Source of the DNA: Staphylococcus sp. CAG:324
GTDB lineage: Bacteria > Bacillota_I > Bacilli_A > ML615J-28 > CAG-313
NCBI GenBank assembly: GCA_000433035.1
Contig: FR890806.1
Location: forward strand, 1-47,361
Length of the DNA stretch: 47,361 bases
Reading direction: 5' to 3'
In this document: piece after piece, positions 18,045-26,082 of the stretch
How the letters are laid out: every line of letters begins with the position of its first letter
How positions within the stretch are numbered: the stretch's first letter is position 1
Notes under the pieces: generated by a model
Databases searched by the model: none
The model's input: the letters and a program-made list of their open reading frames with translations, nothing else
What the model was told of the DNA's origin: nothing
Position numbers and translations under genes: made by a program

Positions 18045-19466
18045 ATGAGATATCGAATAGAAAAAGATCTTTTAGGACAGCGTCAAGTTCCAGCTGAAGC
18101 CTACTATGGTATTGAGACTTTGCGTGGAAAAGAAAATTTTGAAATTACAAAACGTGGCATTTGTAGACAAATGATAAAAGCTTTGGCAATTGTTAAAAAA
18201 GCAGCTGCTAAAGCCAATGTTGATGCTTTGAACATTGATGAAAAAGTAGGTAAAGCGATTATGCTTGCTTGTGATGAAATTTTAAATGGGCGACTTCATG
18301 GACAATTTGTAACCGACTTAATTCAAGGTGGAGCCGGAACCAGTATGAATATGAACGCTAACGAAGTAATTGCAAATCGTGCAAATGAACTTCTTGGTGG
18401 AAAAAAGGGTGTATATGATTTTGTTCATCCCAATGATCATGTAAACTTTGGCCAATCAACTAACGATGTGATTCAAACAGCGGGTAAAATTGCTATTGTC
18501 AAACAACTTAAAAAACTACAAGTAGAACTCAAAAAACTTTATAATGCTTATTTGAATAAAGCCACTGAATTTAAAGATGTGATTAAAATGGGTAGAACGC
18601 ATCTACAAGAAGCTTTACCCCTTAGGTTAGGTCAAGAGTTTAGCGCTTATGCTAGTGCTTTAAATCGTGATATGAAAAGAATTGATGTAGCAATTGAGGC
18701 TTTGCTTGAGGTGAATATGGGTGCTACCGCAATCGGTACTAGTCTTAACGCAAATGAAAAGTATCGTAAAAAAGTGATTTATTACTTGAATAAATTTTCT
18801 GGTGAACAAATTAAACCAGCTAAAGATTTAATTGATGCCACACGTAATTTTGATACTTTTGGTCAAGCTAGTAGCACCTTAAAATTACTCGCTTTAAATT
18901 TATCTAAAACTGCTAGTGATTTACGCCTGATGGCAAGTTCTGGTAGCAATGGCTTTAGTGAAATTACTCTCCCTCATGTTCAACCTGGCTCTTCTATTAT
19001 GCCTGGTAAATATAATCCCGTTGTTCCTGAAATGGTCAACCAAGTTTGCTTTTATGTGATCGGTCTTGATGTCACAATCACGAAGGCTATTGAAGCTGGT
19101 CAACTTGAACTCAATGTTTTTGGACCTATTATTTTAATGAGCCTTTTTGAACAAATTACTACTCTTAGAAGAGCAACTAGAACCTTTCATAATCTTGCAA
19201 TTAGTGGACTGATTGCAAATACTACGAAATATAAAACAGACAATAGTATCTACTTAATCACTGCTTTATCACCACATTTAGGCCATGAAGAAGCATGCAA
19301 CGTAGTCAATGAGGCAATTAGTAGTGAAAAAACAATTAAACAGGTTTTATTAGACCACCATATTTTAAGTGAAGAAATTATCAATATGGTTTTAGACGAA
19401 AGCAATATGACAAATCCTGGTATTGCTTTAGAAAATATCTTAAAAGAAAAAAAAGAACAAGAATAA
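18045..19466 (+). CDS. aspA: aspartate ammonia-lyase
   Basis: Catalyses reversible deamination of L-aspartate to fumarate and ammonia in the cytoplasm. The 473-residue length suits the aspartase/fumarase superfamily. Seen: the N-terminal block RIEKDLLGQRQVPAEAYYGIET, the GAGTSMNMNANEVIANRA motif, GRTHLQEALPLRLGQEF, and the signature loop GSSIMPGKYNP starting at residue 315 with the catalytic serine pair. The N-terminal block and the Gly in MPGKxNP fit aspartase better than fumarase, but fumarase activity cannot be excluded by eye. GGGAG lies seven bases upstream of the ATG. It is a single-gene unit with its own promoter and a long hairpin terminator. Confidence 0.92.
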   Translation: MRYRIEKDLLGQRQVPAEAYYGIETLRGKENFEITKRGICRQMIKALAIVKKAAAKANVDALNIDEKVGKAIMLACDEILNGRLHGQFVTDLIQGGAGTSMNMNANEVIANRANELLGGKKGVYDFVHPNDHVNFGQSTNDVIQTAGKIAIVKQLKKLQVELKKLYNAYLNKATEFKDVIKMGRTHLQEALPLRLGQEFSAYASALNRDMKRIDVAIEALLEVNMGATAIGTSLNANEKYRKKVIYYLNKFSGEQIKPAKDLIDATRNFDTFGQASSTLKLLALNLSKTASDLRLMASSGSNGFSEITLPHVQPGSSIMPGKYNPVVPEMVNQVCFYVIGLDVTITKAIEAGQLELNVFGPIILMSLFEQITTLRRATRTFHNLAISGLIANTTKYKTDNSIYLITALSPHLGHEEACNVVNEAISSEKTIKQVLLDHHILSEEIINMVLDESNMTNPGIALENILKEKKEQE

Positions 19467-19500
19467 ATCTATACTAAAGAATGAAAAAGGAGTAAATTAG

Positions 19501-19514
19501 CTCATTTAAATGAG
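19501..19514. repeat. perfect 14-bp palindrome after aspA
   Basis: CTCATTTAAATGAG is exactly self-complementary. It lies between the aspA stop codon and its terminator. It could form a small hairpin at the mRNA 3' end or be a protein site. The rest of 19467-19755, apart from the terminator, shows no gene. Confidence 0.5.
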
Positions 19515-19529
19515 GTAATTAATTAGATT

Positions 19530-19591
19530 AATCTATCTTACCAATGAAATTGTAATAGATTTCAATATTATGTAAGATAGATTTTTCTTTT
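19530..19591 (+). terminator. terminator of aspA, long branched hairpin
   Basis: Outer arms 19530-19541 and 19572-19583 (AATCTATCTTAC/GTAAGATAGATT) enclose a second weaker inverted repeat (AATGAAAT/ATTTCAAT). TTTCTTTTTTTT follows on the plus strand. Confidence 0.75.
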
Positions 19592-19745
19592 TTTTATTTT
19601 AGGGTGAACAATTATTTTATTAATTAATAAGCAAATATCTTGTCTTGTAAGATTATCTAAATCGTGAATATCATAAAGTATCTTGATAAAATGTAAGTAT
19701 GTTCTACAGTATCAGTTTCAATCTTTTCTTAATTTTGATTTTATT

Positions 19746-19775
19746 AAAAGAAAAAGACTAGCTGTTAAGCTAATC
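19746..19775 (-). terminator. minus-strand terminator after the relic at 19780-19833
   Basis: Arms GACTAGCT/AGCTAATC (19756-19763, 19768-19775; one G-T pair) with loop GTTA. TTTTTCTTTT follows on the minus strand. It now also serves the ATPase gene ending at 19841. Confidence 0.65.
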
Positions 19776-19779
19776 TTCA

Positions 19780-19833
19780 TTATTTATTCAATCCGAGATA
19801 TTCTAATATATCGCCATAATCATATTTAAGAAA
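19780..19833 (-). pseudogene. 3'-terminal relic of a lost gene
   Basis: Immediately downstream of the ATPase stop codon the minus strand reads FLKYDYGDILEYLGLNK and a TAA stop, in a frame closed upstream by TAG, right before a terminator. The ending resembles FLEYLGLIK, the C-terminus of the 1178-residue CvpA-headed protein, which also sits directly before its terminator. I read it as the tail of a gene replaced by the ATPase cassette. The stretch is short, so chance resemblance is possible. Confidence 0.4.
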
Positions 19834-19840
19834 CTAACTA

Positions 19841-21070
19841 TTAAAACATTAAATTATTATTAATAAAGCTCGCTATATTAGCATGAACAATTCCGTTACG
19901 CTTTTGGATTAAAAAATCTGTTGTTAAAACGTATTTTGGATAATTATCCTTTATTAGCTCTAATGAACTATATTCTCTATCTTCCGTTTTTTTACTTTCT
20001 AAAATAGTATAAGCAATTTGTATATATGAATAGTTTAGGTAATCATCCCTCAAGATAAAATCACATTCTAATAAACCTATTCTACCAACGCTAACTGTAT
20101 ATTTTTTACTTCTAGCATATGTATAGATTACATTTTCTAATGCAGGACCATAGTTTATTCTATTATCTGTATTTATCGCATAATAAAATGATGAATCTGC
20201 TAAATAATACTTTTTTTCTCCTTTTAATGCTCGCTTACTTTTCATATCAAATCTATCACATTGATAAATTATTTTAGCACTAACAAGTATATCAATATAT
20301 TTAGTTATTGTTTCTCTTCTCACCTTTATGCCTACATTTTCTAACCCTTTTTGTATACTTAAAACACTCATAGTTTGACCATAATTATTGATTATAAAGT
20401 TTTTAACTAAATTAAATGTTTCAACAGTTCTAACCTTTACTCTTTTCTTAATATCTTTTTCAAATATTTCTTCAACAACTGCATTAGTATAGGATCTTTT
20501 ATCAATAATTGAATCATATTGAATTGTTTTTGGAAAACCGCCTTCAATAATATAATTATTTAGTTCGTTAATAATATTAGAATCAACTTGTTTATTATAA
20601 TATTTTTTCATTTCGATATATTCATAAAATGATAAAGTGAAAATTTCAAACTCAATATATCTACCTGTAAGTTTAGTTACAAGTTCTCCACTTAATAAAT
20701 AAGAATTAGATCCTGTTATGAAAATTGAATATTCGCCATCAGTTCTAAAGGCATTTATAACCTCTTCAAAATTTTTAATGTTTTGTATTTCATCAATAAA
20801 AATATATTTTGTACCACGAATGTTAGAATATGATTCTAATAAATCTTCTAAATCTTGATCAGTTTTAATCTTATTATATTTTCTACTATCTAAGTCAATA
20901 AATATGCAATTTTCTTCACTTATTCCACTATCTAGTAATTCTTGTTTAATAGTAAGCATTAAAGATGATTTACCACATCTTCTTACACCACTAATTACTT
21001 TAATGATTTCCGTATCATGATAAAAGCCTCTTATTCTTTTTAAATATTCTTCCCTTTTATATAAATTCAT
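19841..21070 (-). CDS. AAA-family ATPase with DUF4143-type C-terminal domain
   Basis: A 409-residue protein of the common AAA_14 plus DUF4143 architecture. Seen: Walker A GVRRCGKSS, Walker B YIFIDEIQ, a sensor ITGSNSYLL, then SGELVTKLTGRYIEFEIFTLSFYEY, which is very typical of the family. A winged-helix-like middle follows, and a C-terminal domain containing ADSSFYYAIN, GPALENVIYTYARSK and ECDFILRD, a nuclease-fold-like pattern of DUF4143. Such proteins are widespread, often in multiple accessory copies, and their role is unsettled. The start is the ATG at 21070 with AGGAGTG upstream; a frame extension to 21124 runs through the promoter and is rejected. It is a single-gene unit in a patch of gene fragments, consistent with horizontal acquisition. 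Confidence 0.88.
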   Translation of the reverse strand: MNLYKREEYLKRIRGFYHDTEIIKVISGVRRCGKSSLMLTIKQELLDSGISEENCIFIDLDSRKYNKIKTDQDLEDLLESYSNIRGTKYIFIDEIQNIKNFEEVINAFRTDGEYSIFITGSNSYLLSGELVTKLTGRYIEFEIFTLSFYEYIEMKKYYNKQVDSNIINELNNYIIEGGFPKTIQYDSIIDKRSYTNAVVEEIFEKDIKKRVKVRTVETFNLVKNFIINNYGQTMSVLSIQKGLENVGIKVRRETITKYIDILVSAKIIYQCDRFDMKSKRALKGEKKYYLADSSFYYAINTDNRINYGPALENVIYTYARSKKYTVSVGRIGLLECDFILRDDYLNYSYIQIAYTILESKKTEDREYSSLELIKDNYPKYVLTTDFLIQKRNGIVHANIASFINNNLMF

Positions 21071-21095
21071 AAAATCACTCCTATTTATATAATAT

Positions 21096-21124
21096 ATTAT
21101 ATCACTTAGATTATATATAGTCAA
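21096..21124 (-). promoter_or_regulatory. sigma-A promoter of the DUF4143 ATPase
   Basis: TTGACT (21119-21124), 17-base spacer, TATAAT (21096-21101), read on the minus strand, 26 bases before the ATG. Confidence 0.8.
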
Positions 21125-21240
21125 TTTAAATAGACAAATTTTATTATTTTTTTAATTTCTGACTATTTAAAATAAAAAATTAAGAAGCAGTTAGAATTAC
21201 TCATACGACTTAAGATATGTTATTGCATTTTATTGTAATA

Positions 21241-21844
21241 TTATCGAGTGATTTTAGATACTATTAACACGAATCCATACTTTTCAAGTCTTTGATAATC
21301 AACACCTTTTGCCCCAGTATCAGTAATAGCATCTATAAGTTGGTTTTTTGTTTCTTCTTTAGTTACACATGAATAAAATAATTCACCATTATCGCTTAAC
21401 ATTGATACGGCTTTATGAAATATCTCTTTATAAAATCCTATCTCTTGTACAGCTGAGCCTATCATAGTAATAATTTCAAATTTAATTGTTGGTTTGTATT
21501 TAAATATATCTTTATTAATAATTTCTATCTTTCTTTTATTTTGTTCATTTTCTAAACATAATCTAAAGGTTTCCGTAATATCAGGGTCTATATCTATGCT
21601 AACCAAATGACATTTATCGTTCATACGATATGATAAGTATCTATCCCAATGACCAGTCCCTATACCAATATTGCAAATATTTTTGGCATATTTTAGTTTA
21701 AAGTTTTCTTCAAAGTATTCAGTAATTTTATAATCATACCATTTTGATTTAAGTGATGTATTCCATGGTCCACATTCTTCATTACTTATTTCACTATAAT
21801 AAGATAATATCTTTTTCTTTTTCAGTTAGAATTATAACTCCTCC
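21241..21844 (-). pseudogene. SAM-dependent methyltransferase, broken by frameshift and start loss
   Basis: The intact-looking downstream frame (from ATG 21624, 127 codons) lacks the cofactor-binding loop. That loop lies upstream in the same frame: NICNIGIGTGHWDRYLSYRM, followed by SIDIDPD (acidic motif II) and FEIITMIGSAVQEIGFYKEIF. The frame continues back through SEISNEECGPWNTSLKSKWYDYKI to a TAA directly before a CTG (21825). A second frame carries the expected beginning LTEKEKDI after a strong GGAGGAG (21838-21844) but runs into TAG. Removing one A in GATATTATCTTAT would join them as EKEKDILSYYSEISNEE. No ATG, GTG or TTG is present at the right distance from GGAGGAG. I read this as a class I methyltransferase gene that lost its start codon and gained one base; a CTG start with a weak product is the alternative. 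Confidence 0.65.
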
Positions 21845-21985
21845 ATTATTCCATAATATTTTGATAACTCTGCCTAAGCAGTAATATTTATCGATACCTA
21901 ATTATATCATTTTTTTCATAATAAATCACAATATATGTAAATAATTGTATATATATCTTTCTTAATTTTGAAAATTACCTCTTAA
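21845..21985. other. non-coding stretch with no recognisable feature
   Basis: Very AT-rich interval between the methyltransferase relic and the plus-strand relic. I see no gene, RNA or strong promoter in it. Confidence 0.5.
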
Positions 21986-22102
21986 GTAACTCATATGTGG
22001 GATAATGCTTCTGGTAGAATCAAATCAAATTATTGACTGGTGGAGACTAAAAAAGACATTGAAAATCATAACAATGCTTTTAATAACTTAATAAAATACT
22101 AA
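21986..22102 (+). pseudogene. 3' relic of a plus-strand gene
   Basis: The plus strand reads VTHMWDNASGRIKSNY, a TGA, then LVETKKDIENHNNAF and five more residues to a TAA, all in one frame, followed ten bases later by a hairpin terminator. Upstream the frame is closed by TAA. The continuity of protein-like sequence across a single internal stop suggests the tail of a degraded gene. The VETKKD stretch resembles the E-x-K half of PD-(D/E)xK nucleases, but that is a weak guess. Confidence 0.4.
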
Positions 22103-22111
22103 AATAATTTT

Positions 22112-22151
22112 AAAAGGATTAACCACTTCAAATTTTGATTAATCCTTTTTT
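22112..22151 (+). terminator. terminator after the plus-strand relic
   Basis: Arms AAAAGGATTA/TAATCCTTTT (22112-22121, 22140-22149) with a run of six T on the plus strand. Confidence 0.7.
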
Positions 22152-22160
22152 GCTTTAGTG

Positions 22161-22207
22161 TGCTGACTTAATGTGATATTTATTAAATTACCTCAATTAA
22201 GTTAGCA
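22161..22207. repeat. 12-bp inverted repeat with 23-base loop
   Basis: TGCTGACTTAAT (22161-22172) pairs with ATTAAGTTAGCA (22196-22207) with one G-T pair; a T-rich stretch follows on the plus strand. It may be a second, decayed terminator of the accessory patch. Nothing else is seen between 22151 and 22277. Confidence 0.4.
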
Positions 22208-22276
22208 TTTACTCCTTTTTTTATTGTTCATATCTATTATCTTGCTATCTTTTTTATTTTATTTAATTCAAAACAT

Positions 22277-22322
22277 AAAAAATAAAAGAGTTAACTTTTT
22301 CATCATTTGGAATGTTAACTCT
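22277..22322 (-). terminator. terminator of the trkA-trkH-amidase-rsuA-lipoprotein unit
   Basis: Perfect arms AGAGTTAAC/GTTAACTCT (22287-22295, 22314-22322), followed on the minus strand by TTTATTTTTTATG. Confidence 0.75.
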
Positions 22323-22344
22323 TCTTCTTTTTTAAAGGTTCATT

Positions 22345-22833
22345 TTATTCAACTTGAATTGTTTTAGCCCATTCAAAAAATTGGTCTTTATATTCATCGA
22401 ATTCAGATTCTTTCGACCAAAAATTCATCGTGTAATATTTACTAGCCCCCTCTTTGGTAATAAGCATATATTTAAAAGTTATATTTTGAGCGGTTGCGGT
22501 ATAATATGCATAACAAAACGTTACTCCATCTTCGTCATAATTCGTAATATCTGCTGTTTTACCAGATACATTTAAGACTTTTTGGGTATAGTGTTCAAGT
22601 TGATTATCAGAAACTCCTACAGAAGTTTTATATTCGCCATTTCCCATAAATCCGATTTTACTAGTAAGCAATAATACTTGTACATTTTCATCATTGCCAT
22701 ACTTAAATTTATTAGTCAATGTTATTGTAATGCCATTAGAAGAAAATTCTTTTGGTTTACTTGCACAAGATGATAGCGTACCTACCATCATAAACATCGC
22801 TATAAACATTAGAACAATTTTAAATTTTTTCAT
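22345..22833 (-). CDS. small lipoprotein of unknown function
   Basis: A 162-residue protein with a lipoprotein signal: MKKFKIVLMFIAMFMMVGTLSSC, lipobox LSSC, so it should be attached to the outer face of the membrane. The mature part looks like a beta-rich globular domain (NGITITLTNKFKYG, ITFKYMLITKEGASKYYTMNFW, ending in FEWAKTIQVE) without motifs I recognise. Several in-frame ATGs are available; GGAGG is five bases before the ATG at 22833, which also gives the best signal peptide. The start lies inside the end of the pseudouridine synthase gene (14-base overlap), so translation is probably coupled. It is the last gene of the potassium-transport unit. Confidence 0.8.
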   Translation of the reverse strand: MKKFKIVLMFIAMFMMVGTLSSCASKPKEFSSNGITITLTNKFKYGNDENVQVLLLTSKIGFMGNGEYKTSVGVSDNQLEHYTQKVLNVSGKTADITNYDEDGVTFCYAYYTATAQNITFKYMLITKEGASKYYTMNFWSKESEFDEYKDQFFEWAKTIQVE

Positions 22834-23509
22834 CATTACCTCCATTAAATTTTAAAATTTCATTCTCTTTTAATCCGTTTAACTTATACTTACCAATTCT
22901 AATTCTTTTGAGTGTCTTTACTTTATTTTCACCCCTTATCACTAGACGCCTAATTTGATGATATTTACCATCTGTTAATATAATTTGAAAACTATAATTA
23001 TTTATTATTTTCACTCTCGTTTCTTTAGTAATCTTATTGCGAATCGTAATAGGAGTTTTGAGACTTTCTAACAATTTTTGATCAATTGGTTTTTCTAACG
23101 TTACAATGTATTCTTTTTCCACGTTTTTATCGGCATTTATCAGATCATTTGCAAAAACACCATCATTGGTCAAAATGATCAGACCACTACTTTCTTTATC
23201 AAGACGACCAACACAAAAAACCCGATAAGGCAAATTCACTTGCTTTATAATATTATTTTTTATATTGAGATTGTTGGTACAAACAATGCCAACTGGTTTA
23301 TGATACAAATAATAAACATATGGTACCTTGGATAAAACCATACCATCTACCCTAATTATATCACTTTCCTTTACAATATATGATAGCGGAAAATAATGAT
23401 GATTGACTAAAACGCGTTTTTGTTTGATTAAATCTTGAACCTGACTTTTGGTATAATTACCACATTCTTTTAAATATTTAGCAAGATGTACTTTAGAAGA
23501 TGTATTCAT
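22820..23509 (-). CDS. rsuA: pseudouridine synthase of the RsuA/RluB type
   Basis: Isomerises a uridine in ribosomal RNA to pseudouridine. The 229-residue length matches RsuA (small-subunit rRNA). Seen: an N-terminal S4-like RNA-binding region (HLAKYLKECGNYTKSQVQDLIKQ and RVLVNHH), then the catalytic block CVGRLDKESSGLIILTNDG with the essential Asp, and the KYHQIRRL motif of the family. Whether it targets 16S or 23S RNA cannot be told by eye. I chose the ATG at 23509 because homologues begin just before the S4 domain; it overlaps the end of the amidase gene by 17 bases and has only a weak AAGAAG ribosome binding site, so it is likely translationally coupled. A longer form from 23584 is unlikely. 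Confidence 0.88.
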   Translation of the reverse strand: MNTSSKVHLAKYLKECGNYTKSQVQDLIKQKRVLVNHHYFPLSYIVKESDIIRVDGMVLSKVPYVYYLYHKPVGIVCTNNLNIKNNIIKQVNLPYRVFCVGRLDKESSGLIILTNDGVFANDLINADKNVEKEYIVTLEKPIDQKLLESLKTPITIRNKITKETRVKIINNYSFQIILTDGKYHQIRRLVIRGENKVKTLKRIRIGKYKLNGLKENEILKFNGGNDEKI

Positions 23510-24512
23510 ATTCTTCTTTACTTTCATCTTTTTTAGTAATAATTTTATACTGTCGCTTTTGTGGATTAGAAGTAATTCGACCATTTTTTAAAATATTGTC
23601 ACTCAATGGCACCAATTGGATTTGATACCCTTCTTTTTCAAATTGAAGCACATCATATTCGGTTTTTACCAATTTAATAAAATGAGGCCATAGATGATTT
23701 TCTCTTAAGGTTTGTGGACAATTTTTACCACTAAAAAAATGGTGTGGTTTTATACTATCTAATGGTAAATGATATTCATCCAATAATTTAGCAACTAATT
23801 TACTTGCCAATTGATAGTTAAGATAGATATCATCACCTTGATTTACACAAATTTCAATTCCAATCCCATTGTTATTGCCACCACGATTAGCAATTTTTTG
23901 ATAAGTTTGATTAAAATATGTTTCTCCTAAATAATATTCATCATCTTTTATTACCACTAAAATCCCATCATCATTTATATCTGATTGAAAAAGAGGTCTG
24001 CTTGTAGAAGGAACCAAAACATTGGTGTTTTGATGATTGATATAATAATATCCCTTCTTTATTGTAACTTTGCAATCCCTTTGTTTCTTAATACCCGTAT
24101 AATATAATTTATAATCAAACTGCGTACCATCTCCTGCATGATAGGCTATTTCATTATCAGGAATATTGTGATAAATTCCATCATTGCCAACAACATATTG
24201 AAAACTCGCATGATATTGCATATCGCTATGCATTTGTGTTTTGACAACATGACTCCAATATGCAGCATTTCTTTCTCTAGTTGTATCTCCTATATCATGA
24301 ATGACAAGATACTTTTTCTCTTTGATTCTACCATCCCGATTGCTATTTGATTTTAAAGCCAAATTTTCTTTTATTTCTAAATTAGAAAAAAGATAGGGTA
24401 GTATACTGCTAATCAGGTGATAGGGGTAATTCGATTCATAACCATATACCGTTATATCTTTTGTAAAGACATCTTTTGATAAACTTTTAAAATATTCCAA
24501 TACTTTATTCAC
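23493..24512 (-). CDS. N-acetylmuramoyl-L-alanine amidase (Amidase_2 fold), no signal peptide
   Basis: Cleaves the amide bond between N-acetylmuramic acid and L-alanine in peptidoglycan. Seen: the first zinc ligand in LVIHDIGDT (H72), QYHASFQYVVGNDGIYHNIPDNEIAYHAG typical of the family, and the second ligand region KPHHFFSGKNCPQTL, giving His, Lys and Cys as in T7 lysozyme-type amidases. The 339-residue length includes extra N- and C-terminal parts. There is no signal peptide or membrane helix, which is odd for a wall enzyme; it may act in recycling, at lysis, or in spore or phage-like release. The start is GTG at 24512 with AGG eight bases upstream, 12 bases after the trkH stop. It belongs to the trk unit. 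Confidence 0.85.
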   Translation of the reverse strand: MNKVLEYFKSLSKDVFTKDITVYGYESNYPYHLISSILPYLFSNLEIKENLALKSNSNRDGRIKEKKYLVIHDIGDTTRERNAAYWSHVVKTQMHSDMQYHASFQYVVGNDGIYHNIPDNEIAYHAGDGTQFDYKLYYTGIKKQRDCKVTIKKGYYYINHQNTNVLVPSTSRPLFQSDINDDGILVVIKDDEYYLGETYFNQTYQKIANRGGNNNGIGIEICVNQGDDIYLNYQLASKLVAKLLDEYHLPLDSIKPHHFFSGKNCPQTLRENHLWPHFIKLVKTEYDVLQFEKEGYQIQLVPLSDNILKNGRITSNPQKRQYKIITKKDESKEEYEYIF

Positions 24513-24524
24513 TTTTACAACCTA

Positions 24525-26072
24525 CTATTTTTTCCATGTTTTAGGCGTAAACAAAATGAGTACCGGTAAAATTTCTAATCGACCTATTAGCATGGCAAAA
24601 GTTAAAACAATTTTAGAAAAATGATTATACAAATTAAAAGATCCATATGGGCCTACTGCCTCCAGTCCTGGTCCAATATTAGAAAGACAAGAAATGGTGG
24701 CTGAAAAATTTGAAACAAAACCATGAGTAACTTCTTTCCCTGCCACATTAACTACAGTTCCATTAATAGGATCACAAGATAAAATCAAAATAATAATAAA
24801 GGTCAAGAAAAAATATAACGTAATGAAAGCAAAAACATCATTAGTTGTCGTCTCTTCAAGGATTTTGCCTTCAAATTTGGTTTTAGATACATATCTAGGA
24901 TTGATTAACTTACGAATTCTAGTAAAAATTCCTTTAAAACTAATAACTAATCTAGATATTTTAATTCCCCCACCCGTTGAACCAGCCATTGCTCCTAAAA
25001 GCATTAAAATAAGAATCATACATTTAGAAAGTTCTGGCCAATATTCATAATTTGTCGTTGAATAACCAGTAGTAGTAATAATTGATGCTACTTGGAAATA
25101 AGAGTGCCTAAAAATTTCTTCTAGATCCACTACACCTAAACTTTGCAAATTATCAATCTGATTACTGATAACATTGAAACAAATTATAAAAACAGAAATA
25201 ACAATAATCATTAAATAAGTTCTTAATTCTTCACTTTTAAACGCTTCTTTACATTTTCCAATTAAAATCAGATAATATAAACTAAAATTCACCCCAAATA
25301 AAATTAAAAAGGTTGCTATAACATACTGAGAATAAGCACTAAAATATTCCATACTATTTGTAACAAAACCAAATCCACCCGTTCCTGCACTACCAAAAGC
25401 AGTCAATAGACTATTAAACAAATCCATTTGATATACAGTACCATCTGAAGCTACTTGTTTAGGGCTAAACAACAATAAAATAACTTCAATAATTGTAAGA
25501 CCCAAATAAATTAAATAAAGGATTCTCGTTGTCATTTTCATTTTAGATGCTAATTTTCCTACCTGAGGTCCAGGACTTTCAGCTTTTAACAAATGAAGGG
25601 AAGACCCATCCTCACTTTCAGGAATAAAAATTAAAATAAAAACTAAAATTCCCATTCCACCAATCCAGTGAGTAAAACTGCGCCAAAAAAGTGAACTATG
25701 AGCCAATTGGGTAATATCAGGAACAATACTCGCTCCTGTTGTGGTAAATCCTGACATTGTTTCAAACAAAGCATCAATATAATTGGGAATATCTTGATTG
25801 ATCACAAAAGGCAAGGCACCAAAAATAGTCATTACAATCCATGTTAATGCACATACCGCAAATCCTTCTTTTTGATATAACCCCTTTCGGCTTGGCTTTA
25901 GGAGTTGTAATAACTTGCCAATAATAATTAAACAACAACTAGGTATTAGAAAGGATAAAATATATATATAATTTTCTTTATAAATAATGGAAACCACAAA
26001 AGGAAAAAACATTAAGATTCCCTCAAGAATCATTATTTTACCAACAATTTTACCGATTACTTTTACATTCAT
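24525..26072 (-). CDS. trkH: TrkH/KtrB-type potassium uptake channel subunit
   Basis: Membrane pore of the Trk potassium uptake system; it pairs with the cytoplasmic TrkA gate encoded just upstream. The 515-residue length suits TrkH. Seen: about ten hydrophobic segments in four pore-loop repeats, with the filter-like stretches SGFTTTGAS, GSAGTGGFGF, ITTTGYSTT and CLSNIGPG, each supplying the conserved filter glycine. RSFTHWIGGMGILVF is also typical. It starts at ATG 26072, ten bases after the trkA stop codon, with a GGTAATGGGAT stretch as ribosome binding site. Confidence 0.94.
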   Translation of the reverse strand: MNVKVIGKIVGKIMILEGILMFFPFVVSIIYKENYIYILSFLIPSCCLIIIGKLLQLLKPSRKGLYQKEGFAVCALTWIVMTIFGALPFVINQDIPNYIDALFETMSGFTTTGASIVPDITQLAHSSLFWRSFTHWIGGMGILVFILIFIPESEDGSSLHLLKAESPGPQVGKLASKMKMTTRILYLIYLGLTIIEVILLLFSPKQVASDGTVYQMDLFNSLLTAFGSAGTGGFGFVTNSMEYFSAYSQYVIATFLILFGVNFSLYYLILIGKCKEAFKSEELRTYLMIIVISVFIICFNVISNQIDNLQSLGVVDLEEIFRHSYFQVASIITTTGYSTTNYEYWPELSKCMILILMLLGAMAGSTGGGIKISRLVISFKGIFTRIRKLINPRYVSKTKFEGKILEETTTNDVFAFITLYFFLTFIIILILSCDPINGTVVNVAGKEVTHGFVSNFSATISCLSNIGPGLEAVGPYGSFNLYNHFSKIVLTFAMLIGRLEILPVLILFTPKTWKK

Positions 26073-26082
26073 ATCCCATTAC

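Noticed and set aside
21071..21124. N-terminal extension of the DUF4143 ATPase
   Set aside because: It would start inside the -35 box of its own promoter, while the ATG at 21070 has an AGGAG site.
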